DNA from: Iodidimonas muriae
GTDB lineage: Bacteria > Pseudomonadota > Alphaproteobacteria > Sphingomonadales > Rhodothalassiaceae
Direction of reading: 5' to 3'
Length of the DNA: 64,000 nucleotides
Assembly: GCF_014647255.1 (NCBI RefSeq)
Contig: NZ_BMOV01000001.1
Coordinates: 364,275 to 428,274, forward strand
Made by a program: the position numbers and the translations under genes. Below, piece after piece: positions 39,469 through 47,215 of this stretch (positions are counted from its first letter, which is position 1; each line of letters opens with the position of its first letter). A model generated the notes under the pieces. It worked only from the letters and a program-made list of their open reading frames with translations. It was not told the DNA's origin and did no database searches.

Positions 39469-39606
39469 GCGAAGGCGGCAAAAAAAGGGGCGGTGAAAAG
39501 TTTTTTTACAAGAGTGCTCTCAAGGGCTTGACCGCACCGGTTCGCGCACTTATGGTCCGCCGCACTTCCACGGCAACGGCGCAAATTCTGTCGCGCTGTT
39601 TCTTGG

Positions 39607-39682
39607 GGGCCGTTAGCTCAGTTGGTAGAGCAACTGACTTTTAATCAGTAGGTCGCAGGTTCGAATCCTGCACGGCTCACCA
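39607..39682 (+). tRNA. tRNA-Lys (UUU anticodon)
   Basis: The 76-base sequence folds as a tRNA. The acceptor stem GGGCCGT/ACGGCTC has one G-U pair, the D arm carries AGCTCAGTTGGTAGAGC, the anticodon loop CTTTTAA has anticodon TTT, and the T arm is GCAGGTTCGAATCCTGC. Discriminator A is followed by an encoded CCA. Downstream lies a strong terminator and then a decayed integrase fragment, so this gene has probably served as an attachment site. Confidence 0.97.
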
Positions 39683-39690
39683 AAGATTTC

Positions 39691-39724
39691 AAGCACTTGA
39701 CCAGAAATGGTCAGGTGCTTTTTT
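39691..39724 (+). terminator. Terminator after tRNA-Lys
   Basis: AAGCACTTGACCA and TGGTCAGGTGCTT pair around a GAAA loop with one G-U pair, then a run of six T. This is a strong intrinsic terminator for the tRNA transcript. Confidence 0.9.
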
Positions 39725-39893
39725 GTTTCACGGAAGCAATACGGAAACACAAAAATCGCAAAATAGACGGCGCGCATCTGAGGCGTTATCCAGCAATAAG
39801 CATGATCGTATTAGAATGATTCTTATTCATGCCTTAAGCTGTGGGTAATAGATGAAGAATCCGGGTGAGGTGGATGCAAATTGCCTATTATGA
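39725..39893. other. Non-coding stretch between the tRNA terminator and the integrase remnant
   Basis: I see no gene or RNA here. Composition shifts towards AT. It may be decayed mobile DNA, as the next segment carries the C-terminus of an integrase. Confidence 0.4.
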
Positions 39894-40087
39894 TGCGCTC
39901 ATCAGGGCTTCCCTCAATGCCAAATGGGCATGGAGCGCTATGGCCACCTGTTCCCGTCACCCGATTACCGGAGAGTAATGGAGACGGTTGAGGTGAAGCT
40001 CCTTTGCAATCATGTCTAGCCGACGCCGTGGGGGCCGAAGAGCAGGCGATTGCCGAGCGGATGTGGTTAGTGGGAGCTAGTGGATAA
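39894..40087 (+). pseudogene. Remnant of a phage-type tyrosine integrase (C-terminal end only)
   Basis: Between a TGA at 39891 and a TAG at 40017 one frame reads ...MGMERYGHLFPSPDYRR.... This is the hallmark C-terminal box of phage and island integrases, with the catalytic tyrosine in RYGHLFPS. A shifted frame (40016-40087, LADAVGAEEQAIAERM) may continue the tail after a frameshift. Nothing upstream restores the His-x-x-Arg or other catalytic residues, so only the last part of the gene survives. It lies 212 bases after tRNA-Lys, the usual place for an integrase of an element inserted in a tRNA gene. Confidence 0.55.
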
Positions 40088-40177
40088 AATCAGACGGATG
40101 GGTCCCAGTGAGAATGGCGGAAATCCTGTGGATTCGAGGCGCTTTTATGGAACTCATCCGTTGCGCCTTTCCCACTA
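40068..40177. repeat. Nested inverted repeats at the edge of the accessory region
   Basis: TAGTGGGA at 40068-40075 is matched by TCCCACTA at 40170-40177. Inside, CGGATG (40095-40100) pairs with CATCCG (40155-40160), and AGGCGC (40137-40142) can pair with GCGCCT (40163-40168). The right arm runs into the end of the Sel1-repeat gene. This could be a transcription terminator without T-run, a folded RNA or the end of a lost mobile element. Confidence 0.35.
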
Positions 40178-41686
40178 GTCCCTTACCGGGGTGGGGACGT
40201 AGCGCCTGAAATACTCATTGGAGCGTTCCTGCGCTTTGATGAGATCAGAAGGAGAAAGTTTCTTTTCAATAAGAGATCGAGCTTTTCTCGCATTTTCGTC
40301 GCCTTGCTCCACACTGATATTTATCCACGCATAGGCTTCTATATCATCCTCCGGAACTCCTTGACCCTCAGCATACATCAACCCGAGACTGAATTGTGCC
40401 TGAGCATCACCCTGCTCGGCGGCCTGTCGAAACCAGCGAACCGCCTCGGCACCATCCGTCGGAACTCCCAGACCCAGAGTATACATCACCCCGAGTCTGA
40501 ATTGTGCCTGAGCATCACCTTGCTCGGCGGCTTGTCGATGCCAGTGAACCGCCTCAGCATCGTCCTTCGGAACTCCTCGCCCCTCAGCATACATCAACCC
40601 GAGACTGAGCTGTGCCTGAGCAAGACCCTGCTCGGCGGCCTGCCGTAACCAGCGAACCGCCTTGGCATAATCCTTCGGAACTCCTCGCCCCGCAGCATAC
40701 ATCCCCCCGAGTAAGAACTGTGCCTGAGCATCACCTTGCTCGGCGGCCTGTCGAAACCAGCGAACCGCCTCGGCATCATCTTTCGGAACTCTTTGACCCT
40801 CAGCATACATCGCGCCGAGTTTCAACTGTGCCTCAGCAAGACCCTGCTCGGCGGCCTGCCGTAACCAGCGAACCGCCTTGGCATCGTCCTTCGGAACCCC
40901 TTGACCCTTAGCATACATCACCCCGAGATTGAACTGTGCCTTAGCATGACCTTGCTCGGCGGCCTGTCGAAACCAGCGAACCGCCTCGGCATAATCCTTC
41001 GGAACTCCTCGCCCCGTGTTATACATCACCCCGAGACTGTATTGTGCCTCAGCATGACCTTGCTCGGCGGCCTGTCGAAACCAGCGAACCGCCTCGGCAT
41101 AATCCTTCGGCCCCCCTTGCCCCCCGTAATACATCACCCCGAGATTGTATTGTGCATCCGCAATACCCTGCTCGGCGGCCTGCCGAAACCATCGAACCGC
41201 CTTGGCATCATCCTTCGGAACTCCTTGACCCGTAGCATACATCACCCCGAGACTGTATTGTGCCTCAGCATGACCTTGCTCGGCGGCCTGTCGATACCAG
41301 CGAACGGCCTTGGCATCGTCCTTCGGAACCCCTTGCCCCCCGTAATACATCACCCCGAGATTGTTTTGTGCCTCAACATGACCCTGCTCGGCGGCCTGCC
41401 GAAACCATCGAACCGCCTTGGCATCATCCTTCGGAACTCCTTGACCCGCGTAATACATCCCCCCGAGTTCGAACTGTGCCTCAGCATCACCTTGCTCGGC
41501 GGCCATCCGGATTTCGTTTGTTGATTGATCAGATTGTTCGGCACCTGATTTGCTTGGTGCGTCGTATGTTTGGCCGGATGCCGGGTTTTCTGCGCTATAA
41601 GGAACATCGATGGCCCAGCCATTATGCGGGAGCAACAAAGCGGAGATTGCGGCGATAAAAAATATTTCTCGTATCATCTTTATCAT
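40175..41686 (-). CDS. Secreted Sel1-repeat (SLR) protein with eleven near-identical repeats
   Basis: The product is about 503 residues with a signal peptide (FFIAAISALLLPHNGWA), a polar linker, and eleven consecutive 36-residue Sel1 repeats of the form AAEQGxAxAQxxLGxMY. A partial twelfth and a charged C-terminal tail follow. Sel1 proteins are alpha-solenoids that mediate protein contacts in the periplasm or in secreted effectors; the partner here is unknown. The repeats are nearly identical at DNA level (108-base units, roughly 40320-41507), a sign of recent duplication. The start is uncertain: 41731, 41686 and 41677 are in frame and none has a clear ribosome site; I prefer 41686 for the signal peptide. 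AT-rich upstream DNA and the tRNA/integrase context suggest transfer. Confidence 0.85.
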   Translation of the reverse strand: MIKMIREIFFIAAISALLLPHNGWAIDVPYSAENPASGQTYDAPSKSGAEQSDQSTNEIRMAAEQGDAEAQFELGGMYYAGQGVPKDDAKAVRWFRQAAEQGHVEAQNNLGVMYYGGQGVPKDDAKAVRWYRQAAEQGHAEAQYSLGVMYATGQGVPKDDAKAVRWFRQAAEQGIADAQYNLGVMYYGGQGGPKDYAEAVRWFRQAAEQGHAEAQYSLGVMYNTGRGVPKDYAEAVRWFRQAAEQGHAKAQFNLGVMYAKGQGVPKDDAKAVRWLRQAAEQGLAEAQLKLGAMYAEGQRVPKDDAEAVRWFRQAAEQGDAQAQFLLGGMYAAGRGVPKDYAKAVRWLRQAAEQGLAQAQLSLGLMYAEGRGVPKDDAEAVHWHRQAAEQGDAQAQFRLGVMYTLGLGVPTDGAEAVRWFRQAAEQGDAQAQFSLGLMYAEGQGVPEDDIEAYAWINISVEQGDENARKARSLIEKKLSPSDLIKAQERSNEYFRRYVPTPVRD

Positions 41687-41731
41687 CTTTACGTTTTCAG
41701 GAAATATGCAGGAGTTCGTATAGTTATTCAT

Positions 41732-42156
41732 ATTTAACTACATCATAGTACAGTAATACAACTTATATATTATTCTTTGTAATTCTTTTTCTTTCAGTTG
41801 TTTCGGCTCTTTCCCCCAAGATGCCCCCGATTGTTGTGGGCGTGTCCCGGCTAAGGCCGGGCTGGGCTTTATGTGCGCTTGGCGGTGGCAATCTCGTTAA
41901 GCTCCATTTTTTCTGGAGATTGCGTTTTGATCCAAGGTCGCAAAATGAGCTTTACAGCTTCCATTTTAAGGCTACCAAGGTGAACATCATCGTTAGAAAA
42001 GTTGTGATTGCCCAGCCAATAATCCGCGGGAACTTCAACGGGGTAATCTTCTGGGCATCGTGGTTTGGTAAGGACAAGTGCAATAAGCTTTCCTCAATGA
42101 ACATAGTTCAGGATGTGAATGCCCCCAAATCATATCGGGGCAGGTGCAATAAAAAA
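41732..42156. other. Gene-poor stretch upstream of the Sel1 gene with a decayed reading frame
   Basis: The first 90 bases are very AT-rich and probably hold the Sel1 gene promoter. Beyond that no intact gene is seen. On the minus strand a frame open from 42093 to a TAA at 41869-41871 reads with natural-looking protein composition (for example CPEDYPVEVPADYWLG) but lacks a usable start. A plus-strand frame over the same bases looks like its shadow. Confidence 0.45.
41869..42093 (-). pseudogene. Possible decayed gene fragment, function unknown
   Basis: About 74 codons are open on the minus strand between a TGA and a TAA. The segment TKPRCPEDYPVEVPADYW and the following NDDVHLGSLKMEAVKL look like real protein rather than random translation, but there is no start codon near the upstream end and no family I recognise. 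It lies in the accessory region next to tRNA-Lys, so it is probably what remains of a mobile-element gene. A small intact gene starting internally cannot be excluded. Confidence 0.3.
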
Positions 42157-42185
42157 CCCGCCTTCAGGGATCGTGTGAAGGCGGG
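42157..42185 (-). terminator. Terminator of the EncFtn-like gene
   Basis: CCCGCCTTCA (42157-42166) and TGAAGGCGGG (42176-42185) form a perfect 10-base-pair stem. On the minus strand it is followed by a T-run (A-run at 42149-42156), ending the transcript of the ferritin-like gene 42 bases upstream. Confidence 0.9.
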
Positions 42186-42226
42186 GGATGGTCTGTTCGT
42201 TTTCGTTACCAATTTAGCGGGTTTTA

Positions 42227-42523
42227 TTATCCGTGATGGGCGATGGGCTTGTCGGTGAACAGAAAGTCTTTGAGTTGTTTTTCAAAGTCGGAATTGTTGC
42301 GGCGAAGCCATTCCAGCACCATGGCGGCATGTTCCATTTCTTCGCGCATATTGTGCAACAAAATATCTTTCAAGGCATCGTCGTCGCAATCGTCGGCGCG
42401 TTGGCGGTACCAATCCACCGCTTCCAATTCTTCCATCAAGGAAACGATAGCATGGTGAAAATGCAGGGTTTCTTTGCTGAGACGTTCGCGCGGGGCGTGA
42501 AGGCTGGAACTTGCGTCACCCAT
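42227..42523 (-). CDS. Encapsulated-ferritin-like protein (EncFtn family) without targeting tail
   Basis: The 98-residue all-helical protein closely follows the EncFtn ferroxidase of Rhodospirillum rubrum: AIVSLMEELEAVDWY with E31, E32, E34 and W38, and EEMEHAAMVLEW with E62 and H65, the known iron ligands, even at the same numbering. EncFtn forms a ring-shaped decamer that oxidises Fe(II) for storage inside an encapsulin shell. This protein stops at KPIAHHG. The C-terminal extension carrying the encapsulin-targeting peptide is absent, and no encapsulin gene is next to it. AAGGGAG precedes the ATG at 42523. It is monocistronic. Confidence 0.88.
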   Translation of the reverse strand: MGDASSSLHAPRERLSKETLHFHHAIVSLMEELEAVDWYRQRADDCDDDALKDILLHNMREEMEHAAMVLEWLRRNNSDFEKQLKDFLFTDKPIAHHG

Positions 42524-42842
42524 GATGGTTCTCCCTTATGATTCCGGTTTCAAGAAAGGGAAGTGTAGCAAGAATATTTGTCTTTATGCACCGTTGAAAA
42601 TGGAGGCGCGCGATCCGTGGCCAAACAGGATTGGCGAATATTTGTTTTTGCGGATAGCCCCTTGCGATCTTCGCCGCTGTGGGCGTTTCCTCCCGGTAGG
42701 AACTCACACACGATCCGGTAAGTATGGCGGCAAAGGGCATTCAGTGCAATGCCGCTGTGGATTGTGGCTATCTGAAACGCAAAATGCCCGGCCCTGCAAT
42801 TGGATGCAAGACCGGGCATTGCTTGCCAAGGCTTCTGTCCGG
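42524..42842. other. Intergenic region between the EncFtn-like gene and the DEAD-box helicase
   Basis: Short frames exist on both strands but none has a ribosome site or a recognisable sequence. The region must hold the promoter of the EncFtn-like gene (minus strand) near 42540-42620 and the terminator of the helicase gene at its right end. Confidence 0.45.
42783..42820 (-). terminator. Probable terminator of the DEAD-box helicase gene
   Basis: AATGCCCGG (42783-42791) and CCGGGCATT (42812-42820) form a 9-base-pair stem with TGCA/TGCA pairing possible in the loop. On the minus strand the stem is followed by TTTT. The T-run is short, so strength is uncertain. Confidence 0.6.
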
Positions 42843-44627
42843 TTAGCGCGCGTCAACGCCCGGTTTTTTGTTTTTCCCGCGGGTTTTTCCCTTGCCCAAG
42901 GCTTTGCGGGCGGCAACGGCAGGGCGCTTGCCGCCTTGTTTGCGCGCACCTGCGGCTTTGAAGGGAGGCTTTCCCGATTTGCGAGGCTTTCTGCTTTCGC
43001 CCACATCATCTTTCAAGGGGCGGTCGATTTCGGTGATGGTGATGTTCTTTTCACCGATACCGCGAGCCACAGCTTCGCGGAACCGGTCCGCTGCTTCCAT
43101 CGACACTTCAAAACGGGATTCGCGCTCGAAGATTTTGATGGCGCCAATATCCCCTTTGGTCACATGGCCTGAACGGCAGATCAAAGGCAACAGCCAACGC
43201 GGATCGGCATTGTGCTTTTTCCCGGCGCTTAGGCGGAACCATGCACCGGTCTGGAAATTGGAGTGATCGGCACGCCTTGGGGCGCGTTCCCGATCGCGAT
43301 CCGGTTCCGGCCCTGTTCCCAGCAATTCTTCAGGAGCCGGATATTTGGCCTTTTGCACCCGCAAATAAGCGGCTGCCACCTTTTCCGGGCCATGCTGGTC
43401 CAAAAGATCCTGCACCATGGCCAATTCTTTGTCAGATGGCGGGCTTTGCAGACTTTCGTCAGACAAAATCCGCTCATAATCGCGGCTGATGATATCATTG
43501 GCCGAAGGTGGCGGCCCCCATTTGGCATCGACGCGGGCATTGCCAAGAAGGCGCTCGGCGCTGCGGCGGCGGTTATAAGGGACGATCAGCGCGCAGGCCC
43601 CTTTGCGTCCGGCGCGGCCGGTCCGGCCTGAACGATGCAGAAAGGTATCGGCGGCCTTGGGCAAATCCGCATGGATCACCAGATCAAGGCTGGGAAGATC
43701 AATGCCGCGCGCCGCCACATCGGTGGCAATGCACAGCCGCGCCCGACCATCGCGCATGGCCTGCAAGGCATGGCTGCGCTCTCTTTGGCTGAGTTCGCCT
43801 GACAAGGTGACAACCGAAAGCCCGCGATTGGTCAGCCGGCTGGACAGGTGATTCACTTCAGCCCGGGTCGAGCAGAAAATCAGAGAACTGGGCGCATCGT
43901 GAAACCGCAAAAGATTGATGATGGCGTTTTCCCGATCATTGGGCGCCACCGGATGGGCATAATAGCTGATGTCCACATGCTGCTTTTTTTCTTCCGAAGT
44001 GGCCAGCCGGACCGCATCGCGTTGATAGCGTTTTGCCAAGGCGGCGATGGGCTTGGGAACGGTGGCGGAAAACAGCAAGGTGCGGCGGCTTTTCGGTGCG
44101 GCATCGAGAATGAATTCCAGATCGTCACGAAAGCCCATATCCAGCATTTCATCGGCTTCATCCAGAACCACCGCCTTGATGTGCGATAGATCAAGGAAAC
44201 CCCGCTCGATATGGTCGCGCAGGCGGCCCGGCGTTCCCACAACAATGTGCGGGCCCATATCAAGGCCGCGGCGTTCGGTGCGCATATCCATGCCCCCTAC
44301 GCAAGAGAGGGTCTTGGCACCTGCCAGGGCATAAAGCCATTCCAGCTCGCGGCAAACTTGCTGTGCCAGCTCGCGGGTGGGGGCAACCACCAAGGCCAAA
44401 GGCGCTTCGGCACGCGGCTCAAAGCGGTCCGCATCCATCATCAATGTCGGGGCAATGGCAAGGCCAAAGGCCACCGTTTTTCCTGAGCCGGTTTGGGCGG
44501 AAACCAGAAGGTCGGTGTTGCTTTGTCCATGAGACAGGACAAGGTCTTGAACGGGCGTAAGGGAAGAATAGCCACGCTTTTCCAGCGCGCTTTGAAGCGC
44601 CGGGGCGATTGTATCGGGGAGAGTCAT
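42843..44627 (-). CDS. DEAD-box RNA helicase (DeaD/CsdA-like)
   Basis: The 594-residue helicase has the Q motif YSSLTPVQ, motif I AQTGSGKT, PTRELAQQ, TPGRL, DEAD, SAT, and HRSGRTGRAGR in the second RecA domain. A DbpA-type RNA-binding domain with KGDIGAIKIFE follows, then a long Lys/Arg-rich basic tail. This is the domain order of DeaD/CsdA and DbpA, which remodel rRNA and help ribosome assembly, often in the cold. The insertion between the helicase core and the RNA-binding domain is Arg- and Pro-rich. It stands alone, divergent from the MFS permease gene. Confidence 0.93.
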   Translation of the reverse strand: MTLPDTIAPALQSALEKRGYSSLTPVQDLVLSHGQSNTDLLVSAQTGSGKTVAFGLAIAPTLMMDADRFEPRAEAPLALVVAPTRELAQQVCRELEWLYALAGAKTLSCVGGMDMRTERRGLDMGPHIVVGTPGRLRDHIERGFLDLSHIKAVVLDEADEMLDMGFRDDLEFILDAAPKSRRTLLFSATVPKPIAALAKRYQRDAVRLATSEEKKQHVDISYYAHPVAPNDRENAIINLLRFHDAPSSLIFCSTRAEVNHLSSRLTNRGLSVVTLSGELSQRERSHALQAMRDGRARLCIATDVAARGIDLPSLDLVIHADLPKAADTFLHRSGRTGRAGRKGACALIVPYNRRRSAERLLGNARVDAKWGPPPSANDIISRDYERILSDESLQSPPSDKELAMVQDLLDQHGPEKVAAAYLRVQKAKYPAPEELLGTGPEPDRDRERAPRRADHSNFQTGAWFRLSAGKKHNADPRWLLPLICRSGHVTKGDIGAIKIFERESRFEVSMEAADRFREAVARGIGEKNITITEIDRPLKDDVGESRKPRKSGKPPFKAAGARKQGGKRPAVAARKALGKGKTRGKNKKPGVDAR

Positions 44628-44836
44628 GCAGACAGGCTTTCAAAAGCTGAACGGGTACCCTTAGCCCTTGGGCCAGCTTTTGACCTTGGGATGAAGGGGC
44701 GGCATTTTGCCACTTTGTCGCCTTTCATACGCGGATTGATGCTTTTAGAAAAGCATAAACTCGCCATCCCTCTTTTAATGACGGCAATCTGATTGTGTAT
44801 TGGCACCCTTCCCAAGGCCATCAAGGCGGTGCATGT

Positions 44837-46117
44837 ATGGGCGTCTCTCCTTTCTTTGCAGGGCGCGAATATGATGCCAGCCGGGATAAAAACACGATGA
44901 CTTATCTGCAGTTTATTTGCCGCCATCCCAAGCGTCTCGGCCTTGGCTTTGGTCTGACCTTGTTCGGATCTTTCGGGCAAACCTATTTCATTTCCTTGTT
45001 CGGGAAAGAATTCCGCACGGCCTTTGACCTGAGTGTTGCGGGCTTTGGAACGGTGTATTCTTTGGCGACTCTTTTGAGTGGTTTTTCCGTTTTGTATTTT
45101 GGCGCTTTGATAGACCGATTTTCTCTGCCGGTCTATTTGACAGGGGTGATTTCCGCCTTTGCGCTGGCCACATTGGGGTTGGGGCTTTTGCCCCTACGGT
45201 CCGTGATTTTTCTGTTTGTGGTGATTTATCTGCTGCGTTTGTGCGGGCAGGGGCTGATGACCCACGCTTCTTCGACCACCATGGCGCGAGATTTCACCAA
45301 AGATCGCGGCAAGGCCATTTCCTTTGCCTCTATGGGCCATGCCGCAGGGGAGGCGGTGTTTCCGGTTTTGGCAGTGGCGATGATGTTGGCGTTGGGATGG
45401 CGCACTGTGTGGCTGGGTGTGGGGCTGATGTTGCTTTTGATGCTGCCTTTGTTGCTGTGGCTGGCCCATAGCCGCAATAGCGAAGGGGCAATGATGGACC
45501 CGGCGGGGCGTGCCGGTACAGCAAAGGACTGGACCCGATCGCAGGTATTGCGCGATCCGGCATTTTATTTGCTGCTGGTGGCAATGGTTGCGCCGCCTTT
45601 CATCAATACCGGATTTTTCTTTCATCAGGTGCCGCTGGTCGAGGCAAAGGACTGGACGCGCCCTTTGTTCGCCAGTGCGTTCGGCAGCTATGCCGTGGCC
45701 ACGGTTGTAGGGATTTTGGTGGCGGGCCGGCTTGTGGACCGGCTGGGTGCGCGGCGGGTTTTGATCTTTGCCATGCTCCCCTATGCTCTTGGGCTGATTA
45801 TTGCCGGCAGCTTCGATCAACCGGTTGTGGCGCATCTTTTCATGGCCCTGGCAGGGATAAGCACGGGCCTTTTTTATCCTTGTGCCACCGCCGTGTGGGC
45901 GGAACTTTATGGCCTGCGCCATTTGGGGGCGATCCGTGCCTTGACAAGCGGCATGATGGTGTTTTCCACCTCTCTTGCCCCAGCTCTTATGGGTTGGCTG
46001 CTGGATGGCGGCGTGGGGTTTTCAGCGCTGTTTTTTGGCTGTGCGCTTTGGGCGGTGCTGACCGTTCCAGCCGTTCTTGCCTCCAATGCCATAAGCGGCA
46101 CACGGCGTTTGGCTTGA
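44837..46117 (+). CDS. Major facilitator superfamily permease
   Basis: The product has twelve hydrophobic segments and MFS loop motifs such as GALIDRFSLP and GRLVDRLGARRV (the motif A equivalent in each half). The pattern of the first helices (GSFGQTYFISLFG) resembles transporters of the oxalate:formate antiporter or monocarboxylate type, but the substrate cannot be told. Start choice is open: 44837 has AAGGCGGTG upstream, and 44897 gives a start closer to the first helix. It converges with the radical SAM gene, leaving an 8-base gap. Confidence 0.85.
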   Translation: MGVSPFFAGREYDASRDKNTMTYLQFICRHPKRLGLGFGLTLFGSFGQTYFISLFGKEFRTAFDLSVAGFGTVYSLATLLSGFSVLYFGALIDRFSLPVYLTGVISAFALATLGLGLLPLRSVIFLFVVIYLLRLCGQGLMTHASSTTMARDFTKDRGKAISFASMGHAAGEAVFPVLAVAMMLALGWRTVWLGVGLMLLLMLPLLLWLAHSRNSEGAMMDPAGRAGTAKDWTRSQVLRDPAFYLLLVAMVAPPFINTGFFFHQVPLVEAKDWTRPLFASAFGSYAVATVVGILVAGRLVDRLGARRVLIFAMLPYALGLIIAGSFDQPVVAHLFMALAGISTGLFYPCATAVWAELYGLRHLGAIRALTSGMMVFSTSLAPALMGWLLDGGVGFSALFFGCALWAVLTVPAVLASNAISGTRRLA

Positions 46118-46125
46118 AGGCGCGA

Positions 46126-47064
46126 TTAACCGGAACAAGAGCCGCCACCCAAAACGCAGAATTTGGCGCAATGGGGATGGTTCAAGGGTACGTCTTGCGC
46201 GGCTTCAGCCAGTGTTTCGCCTAGATTGAAGCGCTGATCATAGGCCAAAAGCGTGCAGGCTTGAACGCTTGGCCGGTCATCGCCCTTGCGCTTTACCACC
46301 ATGCGCGATGTGGCGCACATCATGTCATCGGGATTGACGTGCAGGATATTCCAGCATTTTGTGGTGATTTCCGGTACTTCGGCCTCATCATCCATTTCTG
46401 GAAACAAGATCAATTGCACAGGATCATGGGCATCTATTTCTATGCCATGGGCCTTGAACAATTTTTCATAACCACGGCGCAGATCCGCTTCATTTTCTGT
46501 CCAGCGGGTCCGGCCTGCAACACTGAGATTGAAACCGTTCCGTGACAGCCATTCCAATCCTTCCAGCATCGGGGCAAAGCTGCGCGGGCCACGCTCTTCC
46601 TCGTGCAATTCCGGGGTGAAATGATCCACCGAAATGCGCAAGGACAATTGATCGCCAAAGCGCTTGTGCAAATCCAGCAAGGCGGCCTGTTTGTGCTGCA
46701 TGGGTTTCATGGCATTGCTCAAGACCAGCAATTTGAAGCCCCGGCTTAGCGCCATATCCATGATTTTAATGCAATCGGGATTCATGAAAGGCTCGCCGCC
46801 GGTCAAGCCGATTTCGCGGGTGCCAAGGCCGGTGAGGGCGATTTCATCCAGATAACGCTCCACCTCGGCAGCGCTGAGATACACAAGGCTGTCATTCTTC
46901 GGCGTTGATTCAATATAGCAATTGGCGCAGGCCAGATTGCACAAGGTGCCGGTATTGAACCACAGGGTTTCCAGGGTCCGCAAATACACGGTGGCGCGTG
47001 TTTCGCCCTTGGCTGTGCGAACGGGATCGGTAAATTTTTGCGATGCCAATGCGGTATCGGGCAT
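46126..47064 (-). CDS. Radical SAM protein with cysteine-rich C-terminus, substrate unknown
   Basis: The 312-residue product has the radical SAM cluster motif CNLACANCY near residue 42, the GGEPF motif (LTGGEPFMNPD) and a TIM-barrel-like body. The C-terminal part contains further cysteines: KCWNIL, MMCATSR, QACTLLAYD and finally CAKFCVLGGGSCSG at the very end. These could hold a second iron-sulphur cluster as in SPASM/Twitch enzymes. Such proteins modify peptides, carbohydrates or cofactors, but no precursor peptide or pathway gene is next to it. AAGGAG before the ATG at 47064 supports the start. Confidence 0.85.
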   Translation of the reverse strand: MPDTALASQKFTDPVRTAKGETRATVYLRTLETLWFNTGTLCNLACANCYIESTPKNDSLVYLSAAEVERYLDEIALTGLGTREIGLTGGEPFMNPDCIKIMDMALSRGFKLLVLSNAMKPMQHKQAALLDLHKRFGDQLSLRISVDHFTPELHEEERGPRSFAPMLEGLEWLSRNGFNLSVAGRTRWTENEADLRRGYEKLFKAHGIEIDAHDPVQLILFPEMDDEAEVPEITTKCWNILHVNPDDMMCATSRMVVKRKGDDRPSVQACTLLAYDQRFNLGETLAEAAQDVPLNHPHCAKFCVLGGGSCSG

Positions 47065-47215
47065 GGGGCGGCTCCTTCATGAACGCCACTGCATATAGCA
47101 TTGCGGTTCTGGATGGCAAAGCGCAGGCCCCTCAAATTCCCGTGGGTGGTGTCTTTCCTCCGGTTGCCATATGGGCCATGATGGCGGTGGTTATCTTTAA
47201 AGGACTGGTATAGCG

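Noticed and set aside
39725-40174. Possible complete insertion sequence downstream of tRNA-Lys
   Set aside because: Only a short integrase tail is recognisable; no transposase core or matching target duplications were found.
40320-41507. Regular 108-base repeats that might suggest a CRISPR array or satellite
   Set aside because: The repeats are continuous coding sequence for 36-residue Sel1 units without spacers; plus-strand frames over them are shadows.
41821-42258. 145-codon plus-strand frame upstream of the EncFtn gene
   Set aside because: Runs through a terminator hairpin and antisense to the EncFtn gene end; no ribosome site; the composition is not protein-like.
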